The notes under the pieces: model-generated
Databases searched by the model: none
What the model was told of the DNA's origin: nothing
Seen by the model: the letters and a program-made list of their open reading frames with translations, nothing else
Position numbers and translations under genes: made by a program
From: Acidimicrobium sp. BACL17 MAG-120823-bin42
Lineage (GTDB): Bacteria > Actinomycetota > Acidimicrobiia > Acidimicrobiales > Ilumatobacteraceae
Direction of reading: 5' to 3'
Length of the DNA stretch: 7,446 nucleotides
Assembly: GCA_001438985.1 (NCBI GenBank)
Contig: LIAZ01000057.1
Coordinates: 1 to 7,446, forward strand
Shown: positions 1 to 5,900 of the stretch, in pieces
Position numbering within the stretch: position 1 is the stretch's first letter
How the letters are laid out: every line of letters begins with the position of its first letter

Positions 1-249
1 CTTTCACGTCGTGAAGTAGAAACATTCCTTTCCGCAAAGGGCGACGGTCAGTCGGCGCCAAAGCGCAAAGCACCAAAGCTCGAATACGAAATTGGCGAAG
101 GCGTGCGCGTGAAGGAAGGCCCATTCGCCGACTTCTCCGGTCAAGTCGCAGAAATCAATCCAGATCACATGAAGTTGAAAGTGCTCGTCAACATCTTCGG
201 TCGCGAGACCTTGGTGGAGATGGACTTCAGCCAAGTGGCAAAGCTCTAA
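1..249 (+). CDS. nusG: Transcription termination/antitermination factor NusG, C-terminal part (5' end outside window)
   Basis: The window opens in frame inside this gene; 82 codons and a TAA stop (247-249) are present. The visible part ends in a KOW domain: after a basic, proline/alanine-containing linker (fragment residues about 17-27) comes GEGVRVKEGPFADFSGQV (33-49), then a beta-rich stretch with NIFGRETLVEMDF (64-76) and the C-terminus QVAKL. This is the usual end of bacterial NusG. The family binds RNA polymerase through its N-terminal domain (not visible here) and uses the KOW domain to contact Rho or ribosomal protein S10, modulating elongation, pausing and termination. Its place directly before rplK is the common bacterial order (secE-nusG-rplK-rplA). 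The 30-nt gap to rplK suggests co-transcription. Identity is secure; nothing can be said about the missing N-terminus. Confidence 0.96.
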   Translation, partial: LSRREVETFLSAKGDGQSAPKRKAPKLEYEIGEGVRVKEGPFADFSGQVAEINPDHMKLKVLVNIFGRETLVEMDFSQVAKL

Positions 250-279
250 ACAACTTCCAAAAAAGAAAGAACACTCGTC

Positions 280-708
280 ATGGCAAAGAAAGACGTTGTA
301 GCAGTCGTCAAGATCCAGATCCCAGCTGGAAAAGCAACGCCTGCACCACCAGTAGGTACAGCACTCGGACCACACGGAATCCAAATCATGGACTTCGTGA
401 AGCAGTACAACGCTGCAACTGAAGCGCAAGCAGGAACGATCATTCCAGTTGAAATTTCAATCTGCGAAGACCGCACGTTCACCTTTATTTTGAAGACACC
501 TCCAACACCAGTTCTGCTTCGTCAGAAGGCTGGTTTGGAAAAGGCAGCAAAGAACCCAGGCAAAGAAGTTTGCGGCAGTGTTACTGAAAAAGACATTGAA
601 GAAGTTGCCAAGATCAAAATGCCAGACCTCAACGCCAACGACATGGAAGCCGCAAAGCTTCAGGTCCGCGGAACTGCCCGTTCAATGGGCCTTACCGTTG
701 TTGGCTGA
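280..708 (+). CDS. rplK: 50S ribosomal protein L11
   Basis: The protein has 142 residues, the same length as E. coli L11. The N-terminal domain carries the proline-rich thiostrepton/GTPase-centre segment PAPPVGTALGPHG (residues 21-33) followed by IQIMDFVKQYNAAT (34-47). The C-terminal rRNA-binding domain has KMPDLNA (113-119) and GTARSMG (131-137). L11 binds the three-way junction of 23S rRNA helices 42-44 at the base of the L7/L12 stalk. It takes part in factor-dependent GTPase function and in RelA-type stringent signalling. The residue after PPVG is Thr27, where E. coli has Pro. The ATG at 280 gives the standard MAKK start. It has only a poor ribosome-binding site (AAAGAAAG, about 263-270), so translation may depend partly on coupling to nusG, 30 nt upstream. 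The stop is TGA. Confidence 0.98.
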   Translation: MAKKDVVAVVKIQIPAGKATPAPPVGTALGPHGIQIMDFVKQYNAATEAQAGTIIPVEISICEDRTFTFILKTPPTPVLLRQKAGLEKAAKNPGKEVCGSVTEKDIEEVAKIKMPDLNANDMEAAKLQVRGTARSMGLTVVG

Positions 709-729
709 GTAAACAGTTCATATACATAC

Positions 730-759
730 GTCGGATCGGGACGACCTCGCCCGAACGAC
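730..759 (+). other. Imperfect hairpin in the rplK-rplA gap, next to the rplA ribosome-binding site
   Basis: GTCG (730-733) pairs with CGAC (756-759) and TCGGG (736-740) with CCCGA (750-754). These are separated by a 2x1 internal loop (GA / A), with a 9-nt apical loop (741-749). It ends 8 nt before the rplA Shine-Dalgarno sequence. There is no U-run, so it is not a classical terminator. It could be an mRNA control or processing element. L1 is known to repress its own operon by binding mRNA in other bacteria, but I cannot match this hairpin to the L1 target consensus. Confidence 0.4.
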
Positions 760-767
760 ACAACCAT

Positions 768-775
768 GAGGGAGG
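768..775 (+). promoter_or_regulatory. Strong ribosome-binding site of rplA
   Basis: GAGGGAGG precedes the ATG at 780 with a 4-nt spacer. It is one of the two strongest Shine-Dalgarno sequences in the window and fixes the rplA start. Confidence 0.85.
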
Positions 776-779
776 CTTT

Positions 780-1466
780 ATGCCACTAGGAAAGAAATAC
801 AAAGCAGCAATTGCCAGTTACGACATCGAAGCGGCGTTTTCGTCGAGCGATGCGTTGAACAAGGCCAAGACGATGGCAACCGCCAAGTTCGATGAAACCA
901 TCGAATTGGTAGTGCGCTTGGGTCTTGACCCACGTAAGGCCGATCAGGCAGTTCGTGGAACCGTCGCCCTTCCTTCGGGAACCGGTAAGACCGTTCGCGT
1001 TGCCGTGTTCGCAGCAGGTGAAGCAGCCCAGGCTGCTCGCGATGCTGGCGCCGACATTGTGGGCACCGACGATCTTGCAGCCGCCATTGAAGGCGGAAAG
1101 ATGGACTTCGACATTGCGATTTCCACTCCAGACCTCATGCCAATGGTGGGTAAGTTGGGCCGCGCGCTCGGACCACGTGGCTTGATGCCAAACCCAAAAA
1201 CGGGAACCGTAACCAACGACGTTGGTCGCGCAGTCACCGAATTTAAGGGTGGAAAAGTTGAATACCGCACCGATCGTTACGGCAACGTACAAGTTCCAGT
1301 TGGCAAAGCCAGCTTCGAACTGTCGGCGCTTGAAGCCAACTTTGCAGCAGTAATGGAAGAACTCATGCGTGCTCGTCCTGCTTCGGCAAAGGGCAAGTAC
1401 GTCAAGAAGGTTTCGGTGTCGTCAACCATGGGACCAAGCGTCCGCGTTGACTCCAGCGCTTACTAA
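780..1466 (+). CDS. rplA: 50S ribosomal protein L1
   Basis: The protein has 228 residues, close to the usual 225-235. The start MPLGKKYKAA is typical of L1, followed by TAKFDETIELVVRLGLDPRK and the RGTVALPSGTGKTVRVAVFA segment of domain I. The L1 signature lies at residues 124-145 (GKLGRALGPRGLMPNPKTG, then TVT). The last third returns to domain I. L1 binds 23S rRNA helices 76-78 and forms the mobile L1 stalk that helps release E-site tRNA; in several bacteria it also represses translation of its own operon by binding mRNA. The start is fixed by GAGGGAGG at 768-775. The gene follows rplK by 71 nt. The stop is TAA, and 26 nt later a GC-rich hairpin begins that may separate this unit from rplJ-rplL. 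Confidence 0.98.
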   Translation: MPLGKKYKAAIASYDIEAAFSSSDALNKAKTMATAKFDETIELVVRLGLDPRKADQAVRGTVALPSGTGKTVRVAVFAAGEAAQAARDAGADIVGTDDLAAAIEGGKMDFDIAISTPDLMPMVGKLGRALGPRGLMPNPKTGTVTNDVGRAVTEFKGGKVEYRTDRYGNVQVPVGKASFELSALEANFAAVMEELMRARPASAKGKYVKKVSVSSTMGPSVRVDSSAY

Positions 1467-1491
1467 ATAACGATTAGTCAAAGGTCCTGGT

Positions 1492-1526
1492 TTGGCGGGG
1501 TGTCAATACCCAAAACACCCCGCTAG
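1492..1526 (+). terminator. GC-rich hairpin after rplA, candidate U-tract-less terminator or attenuator
   Basis: A perfect 9-bp core pairs GCGGGGTGT (1495-1503) with ACACCCCGC (1515-1523). Three more pairs, two of them G-U wobbles, extend it to 1492-1526. The loop is 11 nt (1504-1514). It starts 26 nt after the rplA stop. No T-run follows (the next bases are CTGACCACTC), so it is not a canonical Rho-independent terminator, though such stems act as terminators or RNA 3'-end stabilisers in many Actinobacteria. A short competing pairing, GGGT (1498-1501) with ACCC (1508-1511), is also possible. The stem is clear; its function is inferred. Confidence 0.5.
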
Positions 1527-1543
1527 CCTGACCACTCACATAA

Positions 1544-1572
1544 CAACCCAATCCGATTTTTCGGAACGGTTG
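1544..1572 (+). other. Second hairpin in the rplA-rplJ leader region
   Basis: CAACC (1544-1548) pairs with GGTTG (1568-1572) and TCCGA (1552-1556) with TCGGA (1561-1565), across a 3x2 internal loop, with a TTTT apical loop (1557-1560). It sits 1 nt before the proposed L10-binding kink-turn element and could stack on it. It could also be an independent structure; there is no direct evidence of its role. Confidence 0.4.
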
Positions 1573-1573
1573 C

Positions 1574-1646
1574 TCGCCACAGACATTTGGTTGGTTCGAA
1601 GTAATTCGAATCACGAATAAGACGAAAGTCTTGCCAAACGAGGCGA
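1574..1646 (+). promoter_or_regulatory. Candidate ribosomal protein L10 leader: kink-turn plus three-way junction upstream of rplJ
   Basis: Folding by hand gives a C-stem TCGCC (1574-1578)/GGCGA (1642-1646). A kink-turn follows: 3-nt bulge ACA (1579-1581), then G1582-A1641 and A1583-G1640 as the tandem sheared pairs, with C1584, A1585 and C1639 next to them. The NC-stem is TTTGG (1586-1590)/CCAAA (1634-1638). It opens into a 9-bp arm 1592-1600/1605-1613 with a GTAA tetraloop and a 5-bp arm 1619-1623/1628-1632 with a GAAA tetraloop. L10 leaders are known to carry a kink-turn recognised by the L10-(L7/L12) complex, mimicking 23S rRNA helix 42. Both strands here (CAGACA, CGAG) match, from memory, those flanking the E. 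coli L11-binding rRNA domain. The position upstream of rplJ-rplL fits feedback control of stalk proteins. The ends of the element are approximate. Confidence 0.78.
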
Positions 1647-1757
1647 ATACTCGAAGAGCGCGACATCAGTCGCAGCGCAGAGAGCGTTCGTTGAAGTGTC
1701 CGAGCGCCCGCGCCGAACAAACAAGTTCCATCATTCGACAGCAACCAAAGGGCAACG
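1647..1757 (+). promoter_or_regulatory. Remainder of the rplJ 5' leader, possible expression platform
   Basis: No gene is seen here. A short hairpin GCGAC (1660-1664)/GTCGC (1669-1673) has an ATCA loop. GAAC (1715-1718) can pair either with GTTC (1725-1728), or as CGAAC (1714-1718) with GTTCG (1686-1690), so alternative folds exist. GGCGAA (1642-1647) of the kink-turn C-stem could also pair with TTCGTT (1687-1692) using two wobbles, which would compete with the L10-binding fold. A ribosome-binding site AAAGGG (1747-1752) stands 5 nt before the rplJ ATG. No start codon lies in frame with rplJ between the in-frame TGA at 1692 and the ATG at 1758. I see no convincing promoter. Confidence 0.4.
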
Positions 1758-2288
1758 ATGTCAACATCACCAAACGCCGAAAAGGCAGCAGTAGTCACTG
1801 AAGTTCGCGAAAAGCTCGCAGCATCAGACGCAGCACTCATCACCGAATACCGCGGTATGACCGTGGGATCACTCGCTAAGTTGCGCCGTTCACTGCGCCC
1901 ACATGGTGCTGAATACAAGGTGTACAAGAACACACTCGCAAGCCGCGCAGCACAAGAAGCCGGTTTCGAAGGTTTGTCCGACTTCCTTGTTGGCCCAACC
2001 GCAATCACCTTTGTTAAGGGTGACGCTTCGGCAGCAGCAAAAGCACTCCGCGACCACGCAGCAACCAACCCATTGTTGGTGTTGAAGGGTGGCGTTATCG
2101 GTGGCAAGACAGTCGATGCCGTGCAGTTGAAGGCTCTTGCCGACTTGCCAAGCCGCGAAGTTCTGTTGTCGATGTTCGCTGGTGCTCTCAAGGCCCCACT
2201 CAGCAAGACCGCGAACTTGCTCCAGGCCCCAATGCGTCGTGCCGCTTACGGCATCAAGGCGCTGATCGAATCGAAGGATGCGGCGTAA
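1758..2288 (+). CDS. rplJ: 50S ribosomal protein L10 (stalk base)
   Basis: The protein has 176 residues, normal for L10. The N-terminal rRNA-binding domain shows TEYRGMTVGSLAKLR (29-43) and YKVYKNTL (53-60), both family hallmarks. The C-terminal segment from about residue 131 (PSREVLLSMFAGALKAPLSK onwards to 176) is the helical region on which L7/L12 dimers dock. L10 anchors the L7/L12 dimers to 23S rRNA helix 42 beside L11, forming the stalk that recruits EF-Tu, EF-G and initiation and release factors. In other bacteria the L10-L7/L12 complex also represses its own mRNA. The leader at 1574-1646 looks like that target. The ATG at 1758 follows AAAGGG by 5 nt. The gene ends TAA followed at once by TAG. 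rplL starts 63 nt downstream, so the two are very likely one transcript. Confidence 0.98.
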   Translation: MSTSPNAEKAAVVTEVREKLAASDAALITEYRGMTVGSLAKLRRSLRPHGAEYKVYKNTLASRAAQEAGFEGLSDFLVGPTAITFVKGDASAAAKALRDHAATNPLLVLKGGVIGGKTVDAVQLKALADLPSREVLLSMFAGALKAPLSKTANLLQAPMRRAAYGIKALIESKDAA

Positions 2289-2339
2289 TAGCCACGTTCA
2301 AGAAACCAATCCCAATAACCAAGATCAATACAGAAAAAT

Positions 2340-2344
2340 AGGAG
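2340..2344 (+). promoter_or_regulatory. Strong ribosome-binding site of rplL
   Basis: AGGAG stands 7 nt before the ATG at 2352, in a 63-nt A-rich, apparently unstructured gap. A strong accessible site fits the need to make several L7/L12 copies for each L10. Confidence 0.85.
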
Positions 2345-2351
2345 AAAAGAA

Positions 2352-2738
2352 ATGGCACTCACCAAAGACCAGATTCTTGACGGAATCGCAGAATTGTCAG
2401 TAATCGAACTGAAGGACCTCCTCGATGCATTCGAAGAGAAGTTCGGCGTCACCGCAGCAGCACCAGTTGCCGTTGCAGCAGCAGGCGGGGCAGCAGCAGG
2501 CGGAGCCGCTCCAGCAGCAGCAGAAAAAGACGAGTTCACCGTCATCTTGAAAGAAGGCGGAGCTCAGAAGATTCAGGTGATCAAGGTTGTTCGTGAACTC
2601 ACCAGCCTCGGCTTGAAGGAAGCAAAAGACCTCGTAGACGGCGCTCCAAAGCCTGTCCTCGAAGGCGCCAGCAAGGACGATGCCGAGAAGGCAAAGGCCA
2701 AGTTGGAAGAAGCCGGCGCAGTAGTCGAACTCGCCTAA
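2352..2738 (+). CDS. rplL: 50S ribosomal protein L7/L12
   Basis: The protein has 128 residues, slightly longer than the usual 120-125. The N-terminal dimerisation domain spans about 1-33 (start MALTKDQILDGIAELSVIEL). The flexible hinge spans about 34-60, nearly all Ala/Gly/Pro/Val, with a tandem AAAGG-AAAGG at 42-51. The C-terminal factor-binding domain runs from EFTVILKEGG (61-70) through KIQVIKVVRELTSLGLKEAK to the end AGAVVELA. L7/L12 is the multi-copy stalk protein; its C-terminal domains contact translational GTPases and stimulate their recruitment and GTP hydrolysis. It is the second gene of the rplJ-rplL pair, with a strong Shine-Dalgarno sequence. The stop is TAA, and a stable GAAA hairpin begins 23 nt later, before rpoB. 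Confidence 0.98.
   Translation: MALTKDQILDGIAELSVIELKDLLDAFEEKFGVTAAAPVAVAAAGGAAAGGAAPAAAEKDEFTVILKEGGAQKIQVIKVVRELTSLGLKEAKDLVDGAPKPVLEGASKDDAEKAKAKLEEAGAVVELA
2475..2503 (+). repeat. 14-nt tandem repeat in the L7/L12 hinge
   Basis: GCAGCAGCAGGCGG occurs at 2475-2488 and again at 2490-2503, offset by 15 nt, which is exactly five codons (AAAGG twice, residues 42-51). The in-frame unit means copy-number change would lengthen or shorten the hinge without a frameshift. Low-complexity hinge coding is common in this family. Confidence 0.7.
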
Positions 2739-2760
2739 TTTCAGCCATTTAGGTCTGTAA

Positions 2761-2782
2761 GCCCGGGGCGAAAGCCTCGGGC
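2761..2782 (+). terminator. GAAA-tetraloop hairpin in the rplL-rpoB gap, candidate attenuator
   Basis: GCCCGGGGC (2761-2769) pairs with GCCTCGGGC (2774-2782): 9 bp with one G-T wobble, capped by GAAA (2770-2773). It lies 23 nt after the rplL stop. No T-run follows, so complete intrinsic termination is unlikely. In E. coli a partial terminator (attenuator) and an RNase III site in the rplL-rpoB gap lower rpoBC expression relative to the ribosomal proteins. This stem is in the matching place, but the equivalence is inferred. Confidence 0.6.
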
Positions 2783-2797
2783 CGCAGCCTTCTATCA

Positions 2798-2837
2798 GGA
2801 CTGGGTTAAAACCGCAAAAGCGGCGGTAGCCTAGTCC
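2798..2837 (+). other. Extended second hairpin in the rplL-rpoB gap, possible RNA processing site
   Basis: Positions 2798-2808 pair with 2827-2837 (11 bp, including GGACT with AGTCC and two G-U wobbles). An inner CCGC (2812-2815)/GCGG (2820-2823) has an AAAA loop, separated from the outer stem by a 3x3 internal loop (AAA / CGG). It lies 15 nt after the GAAA hairpin, so the two form a tandem. The long imperfect duplex resembles double-strand RNase substrates found between rplL and rpoB in other bacteria; cleavage here is not shown by the sequence. Confidence 0.5.
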
Positions 2838-2905
2838 GTTGCCGTGCGTAGCCCCCTGAACCTTCCCCCAAAGAAGTTCATCTGGCTCGTCGATTCGTAT
2901 TCATC

Positions 2906-2922
2906 ACTTCTCGATCAGGAGT
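2906..2922 (+). promoter_or_regulatory. rpoB ribosome-binding site inside a small potential hairpin
   Basis: AGGAG (2917-2921) stands 7 nt before the GTG at 2929 and fixes that start. ACTTCT (2906-2911) can pair with AGGAGT (2917-2922) using one G-U pair and a 5-nt loop, which would cover the ribosome-binding site. The same ACTTCT is perfectly complementary to AGAAGT at 2872-2877, so an alternative fold would free the site. The binding site itself is solid; the switch is a hypothesis. Confidence 0.65.
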
Positions 2923-2928
2923 AACTCA

Positions 2929-5900
2929 GTGGCCTCACGTGCGTCTGCACGCGAACGGTATTCGTTCGCGACCCTTCCAGAAACCCTCGAACTTCCCGAC
3001 CTCATCGCGGTACAACGCGAGAGTTTTGATTGGTTCCTTAAAGAAGGTTTGAAGGAAGCTTTCGAAGATATTTCGCCAATCAAAGGATTCAGCGACGATC
3101 TTCAACTCGAACTCGAATTCGATCCAGACGATGAGGACTTGTGTCCGAAACCAAAGTTCACAGTCGCCGAGTGCCGCGAACGTGACATGACGTATGCGTC
3201 GCCAGTGTTTGTGCGCGCCCGTTTCTTAAACAAGCCAACAGGTGAAATCAAAGAGCAAGTTGTCTTCATGGGCGACTTCCCGAAGATGACCGAAAAGGGA
3301 ACCTTCATCATCAACGGCACCGAGCGTGTTGTGGTGAGTCAGTTGGTTCGTTCACCAGGCGTTATTTTCGAACCAGGTGAGCGTTATCGCTTGCGTAACT
3401 TGTCGAAGCACCAATTGGTAAAGGGAACCATCCACCCGTACCGCGGTGAATGGCTCGAGTTCGACGTAGAGCAGAAGCCAGGTAAAGATGTCACTGCCGG
3501 AACCCGTGTTGCACGTAAGCGCCGCATCGGCATCTTCACGTTGTTGCGCGCACTTGGTTACGACGAAGAAAACGCTCCAGGCTTCCTCGATCGTTTCGTT
3601 AACTACTTCGACTTCCTCGAAGGTCAGTGGGAAAAGGAGCGTCCAATCGCTCCAACTCGCGAAGAAGCTCTTGTCGAAATTTACAAGCGCGCTCGTCCGG
3701 GCGAACCACCAAACGTCGAAGCAGCACGCGCATATTTCGAAGGCGCATTCTTCGAGAACCGTCGTTACGACTTGTCACGTGTAGGTCGTTACAAGCTCAA
3801 CCGTAAGTTGGGCGCAGAAATCGAAAAGATTGGCAAGTTGTTCGACATGAAGGTCGGCACCGAACTTGGCAAGCTTGACGTTCCTGTTGAAGGACAAGAT
3901 GTCCTCAGCCGTTGCGAAGTTCTTGCAACCATTACGTACTTGTTGCACCTCGTAAAGCAAGAGCCTGGCTACCGTCTCGACGACCAGGACCACTTTGCAA
4001 ACCGTCGTATTCGTTCGGTTGGTGAATTGATTCAGAACCAGGTTCGTATCGGTTTGTCACGTATGGAGCGTGTTGTTCGCGAGCGCATGACCACGCAAGA
4101 TGTGGAAGCGATTTCGCCACAAACGCTCATCAACGTGCGTCCAGTTGTTGCTGCAATCAAGGAGTTCTTCGGAACTTCACAGTTGTCGCAGTTCATGGAC
4201 CAAGTGAACCCATTGTCGGGTCTTACGCACCGTCGTCGTTTGTCGGCTCTCGGACCAGGTGGTCTCAGCCGTGAGCGCGCAGGTTTCGAAGTTCGCGACG
4301 TTCACTTTTCGCACTACGGCCGCATGTGCCCAATTGAAACGCCAGAAGGACCAAACATTGGTCTGATCGGTGCGTTGTCAACGTATGCACGTGTCAACCC
4401 ATTCGGATTTATCGAGAGCCCATACCGTCGCGTTCGCAACGGCAAGGTCACCGACGAAATCGTGTACATGCCAGCAGACGAAGAAGAAAACTACGTAGTT
4501 GCTCAGGCCAACACGCCACTCAATGCAGACGGCACCTTTAAGGCAGAGCGCGTACTCGTACGTCGTTCACCGCAGGCAGCCAGCTTGGATGACTTGAAGA
4601 AGATGCTTGAAGCAGAGAGCTTCTTTGGTTCAACCACCGACATTGGTTATGTGCCTGGAACAGAAGTCGACTTCATCGACGTTTCGGCTCGCCAGATTAT
4701 TTCGGTAGCAACTGCGTTGATTCCGTTCTTGGAGCACGACGATGCAAACCGCGCACTCATGGGTGCAAACATGCAACGTCAGGCTGTGCCATTGCTTCGT
4801 GCCGAGGCTCCGTATATCGGAACCGGTATCGAATCACGTGCAGCACGTGACGGTGCCGACTTGGTACTTGCAAAAGATTCAGGAACCGTTACATCAGTAA
4901 CCGGCGACCAAATCACCATTGCATACGACAACTTGAAGAAGGCTGACGGAGAACACAAGTTGTTCAAGTTCCGTCGTTCAAACCAAGACACCAGTATCAA
5001 CCACATCATTCGTGTGAAGGAAGGCCAGAAAGTTGCTAAGGGCGACTTGATTGCCGATGGTCCTTCAACCGACATGGGTGAACTTGCACTTGGAAAGAAC
5101 TTGCTCGTGGCATTCATGCCATGGGAGGGCTACAACTTCGAAGACGCCATCATCTTGAGCGAGCGTTTGGTGAAAGAAGACGTGCTGACGTCAATTCACA
5201 TCAAGGAATACGAAGTTGACGCTCGTGACACCAAGCTTGGACCAGAAGAAATCACTCGCGACATTCCAAACCTGAGCGACGACATCCTTGCCGACCTCGA
5301 CGACCGCGGAATCATTCGCGTGGGCGCCGAAGTTGGTCCTGGTGATGTGCTCGTTGGAAAAGTCACTCCAAAGGGTGAAACCGAACTGACACCAGAAGAG
5401 CGCCTGTTGCGCGCAATCTTCGGTGAGAAGGCTCGTGAAGTTCGCGACACCAGCCTCAAGGTTCCACACGGCGAAAGCGGCAAAGTCATTGACGTGAAGG
5501 TGTTGTCACGCGAAGCGGGCGACCGCGAAGCTGGCGACGAATTGCCACCAGGTGTAAACCAGTTGGTCCGCATTTATGTTGCGCAAAAGCGCAAGATCAG
5601 CGTGGGCGACAAGTTGGCAGGACGTCACGGTAACAAGGGTGTTATCTCCAAGATTCTCCCTATCGAAGACATGCCATACATGGAAGACGGAACTCCTGTC
5701 GACATCATCTTGAACCCACTTGGTGTACCAAGCCGAATGAACATTGGTCAGGTGCTTGAAGCGCACCTTGGCTACTGCGCACGTTGGGGTTGGAACGACG
5801 TCAAGAACAACAAAGTTGTTGGCGATGCACCGATCCGCGGTACCGAAACCAAGACACGTATCAACACCAAGCCAGCAACATTTGTTGCTACGCCGGTGTT

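Noticed and set aside
4..429. Minus-strand open frame across nusG and rplK
   Set aside because: It is opposite two clear genes, and its Cys/Trp/Phe-rich composition is typical of an antisense shadow.
766..789. Seven-codon upstream reading frame overlapping the rplA start
   Set aside because: It begins with an ATG inside the rplA Shine-Dalgarno area, has no ribosome-binding site of its own and is too short to support as a gene or leader peptide.
1539..1544. CATAAC as a -10 box for a rplJ promoter
   Set aside because: It lacks the final T and has no -35 partner at the right distance; the sequence there belongs to the GC-rich hairpin.
1594..1612. GGTTCGAA...TTCGAATC resembling a tRNA T-arm
   Set aside because: There is no acceptor stem, D-arm or anticodon arm around it; the stretch is better explained as the GUAA-capped arm of the L10 leader junction.
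1523..2206. A 227-codon open frame on the minus strand across rplJ and its leader
   Set aside because: It is antisense to the certain rplJ gene, has no recognisable domain, and its composition (Ser/Ala/Arg-rich) is that of a reverse-strand shadow. It runs through the structured leader only because few stop triplets occur there.
2877..2903. TTCATC...TATTCA as a promoter just before rpoB
   Set aside because: Both boxes match poorly and the spacer is 15 nt. I would not call an rpoB promoter on this.
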